Assembly: GCF_003129485.1 (NCBI RefSeq)
Contig: NZ_QFFG01000006.1
Location: forward strand, 1-64,000
Reading direction: 5' to 3'
Length of the DNA: 64,000 nucleotides
From: Polaribacter aquimarinus
GTDB taxonomy: Bacteria > Bacteroidota > Bacteroidia > Flavobacteriales > Flavobacteriaceae
Positions 27,717 through 34,677 of the stretch are shown piece after piece; position 1 is the stretch's first letter, and the number at the start of each line of letters is the position of its first letter. The notes beneath the pieces were generated by a model. That model made no database searches, had not been told where the DNA came from, and was given only the letters and a program-made list of their open reading frames with translations. A program made the translations under genes and the position numbers.

Positions 27717-28433
27717 ATGAAATTAGATATTTTGGCATTTGGTGCTCATCCTGATGATGTAGAGTTAGGTTGTGGTGCTACTATTGCAAAAGAAGTTTCT
27801 TTAGGGAAAAAAGTAGGAATTGTAGACTTGACAAGAGGAGAGTTAGGCACACGAGGTTCTGCTAATTTAAGAGATAATGAGGCAGCAAAATCTGCAAAAA
27901 TTTTAGGTATATCTGTACGTGAAAATTTGGCCTTTGCTGATGGATTTTTTTTAAATGATAGTAAACATCAATTAGAAGTAATTAAAATGATTCGTAAATA
28001 TCAACCAGAAATTGTGTTGTGTAATGCTATAGATGATAGACATATAGATCACCCTAAAGGCAGTAATTTAGTTTCTGATGCTTGTTTTTTAAGCGGATTG
28101 TTAAAGATAGAAACAGAAGTAAAAGGTAATTATCAAGAAAAATGGAGACCAAAACAAGTGTATCATTACATACAATGGAAAAACATAGAACCTGATTTCG
28201 TTCTTGATGTTACAGGTTTTATTAATCAAAAAACAGAAGCAGTTTTAGCATATTCTTCTCAATTTTATAATCCGAATAGTAATGAACCAGAAACTCCAAT
28301 AACCAGTAAAAACTTTATTGATAGTATACATTATAGAGCTAGAGACTTAGGTAGATTAATTGGTGTCGAATTTGCAGAAGGTTTTACCTCAGAACGTTAC
28401 GTTGCAGTAGAAAATTTAGGCAAATTAATTTAA
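27717..28433 (+). CDS. bshB1: Bacillithiol biosynthesis deacetylase BshB1
   Basis: The 238-residue LmbE-like zinc deacetylase has GAHPDDVELGCG (9-20; zinc ligands His-x-x-Asp-Asp) and the distal HIDHPKG motif (about 103-109). TRGELGTRG is a substrate-loop signature of the BshB1 type. It removes acetyl from GlcNAc-malate to give GlcN-malate, step two of bacillithiol synthesis; bshA and bshC are not in the window. It is transcribed from the spacer that carries two palindromes. Confidence 0.93.
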   Translation: MKLDILAFGAHPDDVELGCGATIAKEVSLGKKVGIVDLTRGELGTRGSANLRDNEAAKSAKILGISVRENLAFADGFFLNDSKHQLEVIKMIRKYQPEIVLCNAIDDRHIDHPKGSNLVSDACFLSGLLKIETEVKGNYQEKWRPKQVYHYIQWKNIEPDFVLDVTGFINQKTEAVLAYSSQFYNPNSNEPETPITSKNFIDSIHYRARDLGRLIGVEFAEGFTSERYVAVENLGKLI

Positions 28434-28464
28434 TTATTTCTTTTTTTAGAACTTAAAAAATATT

Positions 28465-28472
28465 TATATTTG
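28465..28472 (+). promoter_or_regulatory. -7 promoter element of tRNA-His
   Basis: TATATTTG is a perfect TAnnTTTG match ending 17 bp before the tRNA 5' end. Confidence 0.6.
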
Positions 28473-28489
28473 CACCCGCAAGTTACATG

Positions 28490-28563
28490 GTGGTTGTAGC
28501 TCAGTTGGTTAGAGCGTCGGTTTGTGGTACCGAAAGTCGCCGGTTCGAATCCGGTCTTCCACC
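28490..28563 (+). tRNA. tRNA-His (anticodon GTG)
   Basis: The cloverleaf folds with a 4-bp D stem (GCTC/GAGC), a perfect 5-bp anticodon stem (TCGGT/ACCGA) and anticodon GTG at 28524-28526. The T arm is GCCGG-TTCGAAT-CCGGT. A G at 28489 supplies the tRNA-His-specific G-1, facing discriminator C73, so the transcript effectively starts at 28489. The acceptor stem pairs GTGGTTG with CTTCCAC, which leaves tandem U-U mismatches at 5:68 and 6:67. No CCA is encoded. A terminator follows at once. Confidence 0.95.
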
Positions 28564-28572
28564 CAAAAGTAG

Positions 28573-28602
28573 AATCCTTCTCAATTTGAGAGGGATTTTT
28601 TT
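28573..28602 (+). terminator. Rho-independent terminator of tRNA-His
   Basis: AATCCTTCTCA pairs with TGAGAGGGATT (one T-G pair), followed by a T run. It begins 10 bp after the tRNA. Confidence 0.85.
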
Positions 28603-28629
28603 GTGTTTTAATAGCTATATCTTTTTTAA

Positions 28630-28664
28630 ATAAAAAAAACTCCTCGAATTGAGAAGTTTTTTTA
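28630..28664. terminator. Second terminator-like hairpin past tRNA-His
   Basis: AACTCCTC and GAGAAGTT pair with one mismatch, flanked by A7 and T7 tracts. It could block read-through from either side. The remaining ~110 bp up to the XRE gene show nothing recognisable. Confidence 0.55.
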
Positions 28665-28776
28665 ATTTATTTGAAGCTTAATCAAATATTGAAGGCCTTT
28701 TCAACGAAACTTAGTCTATATTAGGGGGCGACTTCGTTTAAGAGTTGTTATTTTTATTCTATGGGGAATAAGTTAA

Positions 28777-29136
28777 TTATTTAACAGACTCTTCAATATT
28801 TGATATTCTTTGAAGAATGTCATCAGATAATTCTTCAAATTGCTTCCTAACTATGCTTTTTATCTGAAATTCTATAGGGGATCGAACTTCGCTTAGGGGT
28901 ACATAGTTGTTGTTATATTTTCCTCTACCAGTAAGCAACCACATTGGGTCTATTGCTGGTATGTTATCGATGATAGCAAACAAAATAGTTTCATTAGGTT
29001 TTTTAGTATAGTTGACAACCGCACTTATTAATTGCTGAGATACTCCAATAAGTTCCGAAAATTGTCTTTGATTCAATCTACTATCTTTAAAAACCTTAAT
29101 TATTCTATCTGATCGTTGTCTATCCTCACTCTTCAT
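28777..29136 (-). CDS. Small XRE-family helix-turn-helix regulator
   Basis: The 119-residue protein has an N-terminal HTH (about 10-65): the segment LNQRQFSELIGVSQQLISAVVN gives helices 2 and 3. PMWLLTGRGKY (about 74-84) is common in Bacteroidetes XRE regulators. The C-terminal ~30 residues look helical (FEELSDDILQRISNIEESV), probably a dimerisation coil. A perfect 20-bp palindrome overlaps its promoter, so autorepression is likely. It resembles phage-type repressors, but no phage genes are nearby. Targets unknown. Confidence 0.85.
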   Translation of the reverse strand: MKSEDRQRSDRIIKVFKDSRLNQRQFSELIGVSQQLISAVVNYTKKPNETILFAIIDNIPAIDPMWLLTGRGKYNNNYVPLSEVRSPIEFQIKSIVRKQFEELSDDILQRISNIEESVK

Positions 29137-29151
29137 TTTAATTAATTACTC

Positions 29152-29175
29152 CAAATGTAGTAAAAATTTACTACA
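29152..29175 (-). promoter_or_regulatory. XRE-gene promoter overlapped by a perfect 20-bp palindrome
   Basis: TGTAGTAAAAATTTACTACA (29156-29175) is a perfect palindrome (9-bp arms, 2-bp centre). On the minus strand a perfect -7 box, TACATTTG (29152-29159), overlaps its downstream arm, and a TTTG lies about 18 bp upstream of the box. A dimer bound here would block RNA polymerase. Confidence 0.7.
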
Positions 29176-29201
29176 AACAAAGTTTTTTTAATAAAATTTT
29201 T

Positions 29202-29951
29202 TTATAACCCTTTTAAAAAATGAATTACATCTGTTCTTTTTCTTACAGATACAGGGATGTTTGAGTTATCTTTTAAAATTAAATATCCTCCATCAGACTT
29301 TATATATTCTTTTATTTCAGATTTATTTATTAGATGACTTTGATGAGTTCTTAAAAAGTTATAATCTTTTAAAATATCAGAATAATATTTTAATGTTCTA
29401 GATACTAGTACTTTGGTGTTGTTTTTGAAATAGAATGTAGTATAGTTGTTATCAGATTTACATCGAATAATGTCTTTAATGTCGACTATAATTATTTTGT
29501 CTTGGGTATGTAGAGATATCTTTTTTAAATTGGTATTAGGTTTTGTGACAGCTTGTTTTAGAATGTTTAATTGTTCTTTTCGAGGTTCTATTTGAAGTTT
29601 AGCTTTATGAATTGATTTTTCTAAATCTTCTAATGAATAAGGTTTTAATATATAATCTATTGCTGCAAACTTAAATGCTCTTATTGCGTAATCATCACTA
29701 GCTGTAACAAAAATAATTTTTGATTTTAGATTCGGAAAAATTTCTAACAAATCAAATCCTGTATCATTACCTAACATAATGTCTAAAAACAGTATGTCTG
29801 GTTGTGTTTTCTGCAATAATTTTGCAGCCTCTATAACACTTTTAGCGGTTCCAATGATTTCTATTTCTTTAAAGTTTTCAGAAATATCATTCACTAGCAT
29901 TTCTAATGCTAATAAATTATCTTCTACCACAAATGATGTGAGCTTTTTCAT
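29202..29951 (-). CDS. LytTR-family response regulator
   Basis: The 249-residue protein has a receiver domain (about 4-120) with phospho-acceptor Asp in ILFLDIMLG, and a C-terminal LytTR DNA-binding domain (about 148-247) with IIRCKSDNNYTTFY and FLRTHQSHLINKSEI. LytTR proteins bind direct repeats spaced about two helical turns apart. It lies 8 bp downstream of its sensor kinase gene. A candidate binding site of that spacing is at 33187-33219, before the lipoprotein gene. Confidence 0.94.
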   Translation of the reverse strand: MKKLTSFVVEDNLLALEMLVNDISENFKEIEIIGTAKSVIEAAKLLQKTQPDILFLDIMLGNDTGFDLLEIFPNLKSKIIFVTASDDYAIRAFKFAAIDYILKPYSLEDLEKSIHKAKLQIEPRKEQLNILKQAVTKPNTNLKKISLHTQDKIIIVDIKDIIRCKSDNNYTTFYFKNNTKVLVSRTLKYYSDILKDYNFLRTHQSHLINKSEIKEYIKSDGGYLILKDNSNIPVSVRKRTDVIHFLKGL

Positions 29952-29959
29952 AATTAATG

Positions 29960-31939
29960 TTAATAATCCGTTTTTAAAGGAATTCTAAAAGAAACTTTAG
30001 TTCCTTTAATTTGGTTGTTTTTTATAATTTCTTCGATTTTAAAAACACTTTTGGGCGATAAGTTGTCAATTCTTTCTTTAGTTACAGACAATGCTACAGA
30101 CTTATGATTGCTATTTTTTCTCTTTTTAGATTGAAGAAAACCAATTCCGTTATCTTCTATTACAAAATGTAAAAATTGATGTTTAACTTCAAATGAAATT
30201 ATAAGATTAGGGTTGTCTATTTGTGTTAGAAATCCGTGTTTGATTGAATTTTCTACAAAAGGTTGAATTAACATTGGAGGAATAAGAATTTCTTCTGTGT
30301 CAATATTGTTCAAATTGGTTTTAAAACAAAACTTAAAATCTTTAGAACTCATTTTTTGCTCTAATTCTAAATAGTTTTTTAAAGTTTTTATTTCATCTTT
30401 TAATGTGATTTCTTCTAAACGAGAATTGTTTAACACACTTCTTAATAATACTGAAAATTGAGAAATCGTGGTATTTAATTCTTTAGATTTTCCTTTATTA
30501 CCAAGTGCTTTTATTCCGTTTAAAACATTAAAAATAAAATGAGGATTCATTTGTAATTGCAATGCTTTTTGCTCTAAACTTAATAAGTGTTTTTCGGTTT
30601 TTAATAGGTCAACTTCCTTTTTATTTTTTTTCTGTATTTGTTTTAATCGAAGATCAATAAATAAAGCAATAATGAAAAATAGGAGAGAAGTACTTAATAT
30701 AATAAACCAGGTTTTCATATATAAAGGTTTGTCTATATAAAAATGAAAAAGCACTTTTTGACTGAATTTTTCTCCAATTTTAGATTGTACTGAAAACATA
30801 TACTTCCCAGGTTTTAAATTCGCAAATTCTATACTATTTTTAGAACTCCAGGGTGAAACATTATTATTTAATGAATATTGATATTGAATATTTTTTGAAT
30901 TCTCTAAATCAATTGTTTTAAAGCTGATAGAAATATTGTTTTGATCTGGAGTTAATTTCAAACTTTTATTAATTAGAGATATATTTTTATAATTAATAGC
31001 AATATTTTCTATGTGAACCTGTAGTTTTTCATCACTTAAAGATGTGCCAATAGATCTGTATTTATATAAACCTTTATCTGCGCTCCCAATCCAAATTGAG
31101 TTTTTATTGTCTTTATAAACTGCTGTAATTTGATTAGAAATGTTGGAATTGTATTTGTTTATTTTTCTTTTAAAAGAGAATCTATAAGCATCTAAAACTT
31201 CAATTCCATTACCGTTTGTAGCAATCCAAAGCTCGTTGTCAATTAGTTTTACAACACTTATATTTTGTTCTGTTTGAATTGAAGATACTACTTTATTTTT
31301 TTGAATAATTTTAATTCCGTTGTTTTTTGTAGCTGCAAGTATTTTATCGTTAATTTCTATAATAGATACAACTTCATTATTTAAAATAATTTTTTTCTTA
31401 ACTACATGAAGTAGTTTGTCAATAATCCATAGAGCTTTATTTGTGGCTACATAAGCGGCATGTTTTGTTATTAAAATATCTTTAATTGGAAAGAAATCTA
31501 TTTTTGTGTGAATTTGAAGTGGCTGTAAATACTCTTGTTTAAGTTGATATATACCTTGTTGTGTTGCTAAAAAAAAATGATTATCATTTACCAAAATCTT
31601 ATTTATTATTTCTTTTCCTAAGAATTTATATGTTTTGTTTTTATAAAGAAATAACCCTTTTTGATGCCCTATAAATAAAGAATCCTTTTTTAAATAAAGA
31701 ACATTGACTTTGGAGTTTGTGCGTTTTTGAAGATTTTCAAATTTTTCTCCATCAAAACGAATCAAACCTTTATCAGTTGCTAACCATAAATAACCTATTT
31801 CATCCTGAATAATATCATTTATAGAAGTACTTGATAATCCATCGTCAGTTGAAAAATGTAGAAGATTACTTTGTTGTGAGAAACTATTAATAGTAATCAT
31901 CAATAATGAAAAAGACAAGATTTTATAAATTTTTTGCAT
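29960..31939 (-). CDS. Sensor histidine kinase (LytS/YehU type) with beta-propeller and Y_Y_Y sensor
   Basis: The 659-residue protein has a signal peptide ending at SFSQQ, then periplasmic propeller-type repeats (GYLWLATDKGLIRFDG, SIWIGSADKGLYKY), a Y_Y_Y domain (about 330-410) and one membrane segment (about 413-432). After a coiled region come the His_kinase motif LQMNPHFIFNVLNGIKAL and an ATPase domain with N box (FVENSIKHG) and G1 box (DNGIGF). It senses an unknown periplasmic signal and should phosphorylate the LytTR regulator 8 bp downstream. Confidence 0.92.
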   Translation of the reverse strand: MQKIYKILSFSLLMITINSFSQQSNLLHFSTDDGLSSTSINDIIQDEIGYLWLATDKGLIRFDGEKFENLQKRTNSKVNVLYLKKDSLFIGHQKGLFLYKNKTYKFLGKEIINKILVNDNHFFLATQQGIYQLKQEYLQPLQIHTKIDFFPIKDILITKHAAYVATNKALWIIDKLLHVVKKKIILNNEVVSIIEINDKILAATKNNGIKIIQKNKVVSSIQTEQNISVVKLIDNELWIATNGNGIEVLDAYRFSFKRKINKYNSNISNQITAVYKDNKNSIWIGSADKGLYKYRSIGTSLSDEKLQVHIENIAINYKNISLINKSLKLTPDQNNISISFKTIDLENSKNIQYQYSLNNNVSPWSSKNSIEFANLKPGKYMFSVQSKIGEKFSQKVLFHFYIDKPLYMKTWFIILSTSLLFFIIALFIDLRLKQIQKKNKKEVDLLKTEKHLLSLEQKALQLQMNPHFIFNVLNGIKALGNKGKSKELNTTISQFSVLLRSVLNNSRLEEITLKDEIKTLKNYLELEQKMSSKDFKFCFKTNLNNIDTEEILIPPMLIQPFVENSIKHGFLTQIDNPNLIISFEVKHQFLHFVIEDNGIGFLQSKKRKNSNHKSVALSVTKERIDNLSPKSVFKIEEIIKNNQIKGTKVSFRIPLKTDY

Positions 31940-31960
31940 CTATACAAACTTACTAATTAA

Positions 31961-32000
31961 AACGCCATTACATCATTTAAAATTATGTGTAATGACGTTT
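31961..32000 (-). terminator. Terminator after the lipoprotein gene
   Basis: AACG-CATTACA pairs with TGTAATG-CGTT with one C-A mismatch and an AT-rich loop; on the minus strand it is followed by TTTT. It separates the lipoprotein transcript from the kinase-regulator operon. Confidence 0.65.
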
Positions 32001-32024
32001 ATTAACAACAATTTCCATTCCAAA

Positions 32025-33119
32025 TTACTTCATCGCATACAAACGTTTGTTATTTGTATCGGGTTTGATATGTTTTAAATCTCCATAAGGTTTAATTAGT
32101 GGTTTTAATACTACCAAGCCAGTGGTTCTTCCTCTAATGATTAATGTGCTATTTTTCACATTCCAACTCCATCTAAACTTTTCTATAGGTATGTTGTATT
32201 TATTTAATTCTACCATTAATTCTGGTTGTTGCTCAATCCAATCCATAACTTCTTCTTGCATTGTAAATATTGGCATTTCATCATCTGTATTATGGAAACC
32301 AAATTCCCATTTAATCGGAATTGAAAATTGTTTAGTATATGCTTCTCCTACATATCTTTCTTCCTCGTTATTTAGGGCTTCATACCAATCTATGTCTTTT
32401 TCTTCAGGATATTTTTTAGCAATTTCTTTTGATAAATCTGTTTTTCCTGGAGAGTTTGCGGTTGGATAGAAAACATAGTAGGGTTGTGCTAAATAATGAT
32501 TCGCAAATTTTCCTCCAAAAATTGTGTGATAAGGAGAAGCGATTACTTTTGGCAATTTTTTTGCTGAAAAAGCATCTTTTAAAGTTTTTAAAAGTGCTGT
32601 ATTTTCAACCAATCCAGATGCATGAAATACAATTTTTGAGTTGTTATTTACTACATTTTTAAGTGATGGCAAAGTGCCTTGAGTTATACTTTTTCTTAAA
32701 GTTTCTGTGGTAATTTTTTCTCCTCTTATAATAGTTTCTAGGTTCATTCCTTTGTATGGATTACTTTGATTTACAATATGAATTTCTCCATAAGGATTCT
32801 GATTCGCATTTTTATTTAACCAAGTAATAATTTCTTCTAATGAATATTGACCATCTATAACTTTAAGTCCTTTTTCTTTAAAATACCTTCTAGCGTTTGC
32901 ATAAAAAGTTTCATTGCCTTTATCAAAACCAGCTATAAAAACTATTGGACTTCTAGCTTCAATGTTAACTTCAACTTTTTCTTCTTTTGGGAAGTTGCTT
33001 TCTGCAACAATTATTGGTTCTTTTTCTGTTTTAATTTCTTTTTTATCACAACTGATAAAAGGGGTGCTTAAAACAATTAAACCTGCTGCTAATACCGAAT
33101 TTTTTAGGAATGTTTTCAT
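32025..33119 (-). CDS. Lipoprotein of unknown function next to a LytTR two-component system
   Basis: I do not recognise this 364-residue protein. It has a lipoprotein signal (Cys in PFISCDKK) and a charged linker to about 55. From PIVFIAGFDKGNETFYANARR onward the order of strands and helices (IVFIAGF, LKVIDG, GEIHIVNQ, SKIVFHASG) recalls the alpha/beta layout of caspase-clan domains such as CHAT or DUF4347, but the positions expected to hold His and Cys are Gln and Ser/Ala. The C-terminal half has no visible landmark. It is monocistronic, with paired 12-bp direct repeats upstream of its promoter. Confidence 0.6.
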   Translation of the reverse strand: MKTFLKNSVLAAGLIVLSTPFISCDKKEIKTEKEPIIVAESNFPKEEKVEVNIEARSPIVFIAGFDKGNETFYANARRYFKEKGLKVIDGQYSLEEIITWLNKNANQNPYGEIHIVNQSNPYKGMNLETIIRGEKITTETLRKSITQGTLPSLKNVVNNNSKIVFHASGLVENTALLKTLKDAFSAKKLPKVIASPYHTIFGGKFANHYLAQPYYVFYPTANSPGKTDLSKEIAKKYPEEKDIDWYEALNNEEERYVGEAYTKQFSIPIKWEFGFHNTDDEMPIFTMQEEVMDWIEQQPELMVELNKYNIPIEKFRWSWNVKNSTLIIRGRTTGLVVLKPLIKPYGDLKHIKPDTNNKRLYAMK

Positions 33120-33149
33120 AATTTCTACTTTTTTAATGTTAATACATTG

Positions 33150-33157
33150 TAAAAGTA
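33150..33157 (-). promoter_or_regulatory. Candidate -7 element of the lipoprotein gene
   Basis: The minus strand reads TACTTTTA, one base from TAnnTTTG, about 30 bp upstream of the start codon and 29 bp downstream of the paired direct repeats. Confidence 0.4.
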
Positions 33158-33186
33158 GAAGAGAAGTAAAGTAAAATTTTGGTTAT

Positions 33187-33219
33187 ATTAGAATTCGTGA
33201 AAAGTGAATTAGAATTCGT
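33187..33219 (-). promoter_or_regulatory. Paired 12-bp direct repeats, candidate LytTR operator
   Basis: ATTAGAATTCGT occurs identically at 33187-33198 and 33208-33219, a 21-bp period or two helical turns. LytTR regulators bind direct repeats of this period. The pair sits upstream of a weak -7 box for the lipoprotein gene, next to the window's only LytTR gene. The 9-bp core does not match the published LytTR consensus closely, so the assignment rests on spacing and context. Confidence 0.5.
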
Positions 33220-33253
33220 TGCATAATGAATAAATCAAATACAAATTCATAAA

Positions 33254-34405
33254 TTATTTTCTATAATCGTGATTATAAACGACCAATTTTGTTAACCCTT
33301 TTTTGTTTGGATTTTTGGCAAATGAGCATAAATACACATCCATATATTGAATAATCCTTTCTTCTGGGTAAAACAAAACTTTATTATCGTATTGTGCCCA
33401 TTCATTCATATTTAAATATGCTTTACCATTTTGAAAACGATAAAAAGCTTGAATGTGTTCAGGTAAAGCTTCTTCTAACTCCTCATCAACAAAAACATTA
33501 TAATAATTTAAGTCTGCTGTAAAAAAATGAAAAGATAAAAGATTATCGTAAAATCCTGTTAAATTATTTGCCAATGGTAAGCAAACTGTAAATATTAACA
33601 TAGCAATTTTTTGCTTGTTAAAGAATTTTAAGAAAAACTCTAAAGGATTGTAAGTTTTTAACGTCCAAAATATAATAACAACCGAAAACATATTCTGAAT
33701 GTTCCAAGGCACAACATTATAGCCATATCCTAAATAGAAGAGTAGGAAAGTAATAATTCCGTGCATTGATAATATAAAAAGCACTCCAAATTTTCGAGAT
33801 TTATTAAATAATAATAGCACGCCCATTAAAGCTTCTAACCAAGGTACAGCATAAGTAAATACTTCTAAAAACCATTGAGGTAAACAAATTAATGCGGTGT
33901 TAGTAACGTCTACACAGCTAAAATGTTTGTTTAAAGCGCTTAACCATTGAATGTAAAAATCTTCATTTACTTTCTGAATTCCACTCCAAAAATAAGTGGC
34001 AAAAAAGATCAGGATTACAGTGTATAAAACTTTTTTAGGATTTGCTTTTTTTCTGAAAATTTCAATCGCGAAAATGGTTAAAAAGCTTTGATAAAAGTAG
34101 GGTTGCAATCTGTTTTGGTCTACTAAAGCTAAATATAAATAGAGTAAAACAATTACCCAACCTTGCCATCTTTTATTTTGGAAAATGTAAACGATTTGAA
34201 TTAAAAAGAAAAATCCGGCTAAAATATAATCAATAGGATTTGTAGGAATTGGTATCCAATCAAACAAAGGAATTACAGGGAAAACTTTTGTTGTAATCCA
34301 TAATTTTGGTGCATAAACCATCAAAATTAAAACAGCAAGAATTGCTAAAATTCTTACATAATTTACTTTTTGTTTGTCTGTTAATTCTTTAATTATTTGT
34401 AGCAT
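33254..34405 (-). CDS. Polytopic membrane protein, HTTM/DoxX-like, function uncertain
   Basis: The 383-residue protein has about eight to ten membrane segments. FFATYFWSGIQKVNEDFYIQW and YAVPWLEALMGVLLLF resemble the HTTM/DoxX-like families, where a conserved aromatic-Ser-Gly-x-x-Lys helix occurs. The last ~90 residues are soluble (FQNGKAYLNMNEWAQYDNKVLFYPEER). It overlaps the upstream 95-residue gene by 17 bp and so is the third gene of a uvrA transcript. No specific reaction can be assigned. Confidence 0.55.
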   Translation of the reverse strand: MLQIIKELTDKQKVNYVRILAILAVLILMVYAPKLWITTKVFPVIPLFDWIPIPTNPIDYILAGFFFLIQIVYIFQNKRWQGWVIVLLYLYLALVDQNRLQPYFYQSFLTIFAIEIFRKKANPKKVLYTVILIFFATYFWSGIQKVNEDFYIQWLSALNKHFSCVDVTNTALICLPQWFLEVFTYAVPWLEALMGVLLLFNKSRKFGVLFILSMHGIITFLLFYLGYGYNVVPWNIQNMFSVVIIFWTLKTYNPLEFFLKFFNKQKIAMLIFTVCLPLANNLTGFYDNLLSFHFFTADLNYYNVFVDEELEEALPEHIQAFYRFQNGKAYLNMNEWAQYDNKVLFYPEERIIQYMDVYLCSFAKNPNKKGLTKLVVYNHDYRK

Positions 34406-34676
34406 TTTCCAAATTCTTAATAGTAATATTTAATCCGTCTATTTTTTTGAATTGACTAAAAGAAGTCTTGAAATATTTCTGGTATGATTTACTAATTAAC
34501 CAAGTTAATTGATTTTCTCTTCCATCAAAAATAAATTTATGAATCTTGCCTTTAATTTTATATGATAATATTCCACTTCCAAAATTAAGTGGTTCAAAAC
34601 GAAACTCTTGTAATTCATATTTGACAATTGAATCTAATTTTTTTTCAATATCATTTCTAAAGTCTTCAAAATTCAT
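34389..34676 (-). CDS. Hypothetical protein between uvrA and a membrane-protein gene
   Basis: This 95-residue protein has no signal peptide or membrane segment. The pattern is helix (MNFEDFRNDIEKKLDSI), strands (FRFEPLNFGSGILSYKIKG, HKFIFDGREN) and a C-terminal helix-strand. I do not recognise the family. Its start is 1 bp after the uvrA stop and its end overlaps the next gene by 17 bp, so translational coupling is likely. Confidence 0.65.
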   Translation of the reverse strand: MNFEDFRNDIEKKLDSIVKYELQEFRFEPLNFGSGILSYKIKGKIHKFIFDGRENQLTWLISKSYQKYFKTSFSQFKKIDGLNITIKNLENATNN

Positions 34677-34677
34677 T

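Noticed and set aside
28777..29136. Prophage repressor marking a mobile element next to a tRNA
   Set aside because: No integrase, phage genes or tRNA 3'-end duplication are visible nearby, so integration at tRNA-His is not supported.
32429..33174. Several plus-strand ORFs opposite the lipoprotein gene
   Set aside because: They are rich in Phe, Ser, Leu and Ile as expected for antisense of AT-rich coding sequence, mutually overlapping, and have no recognisable domains.
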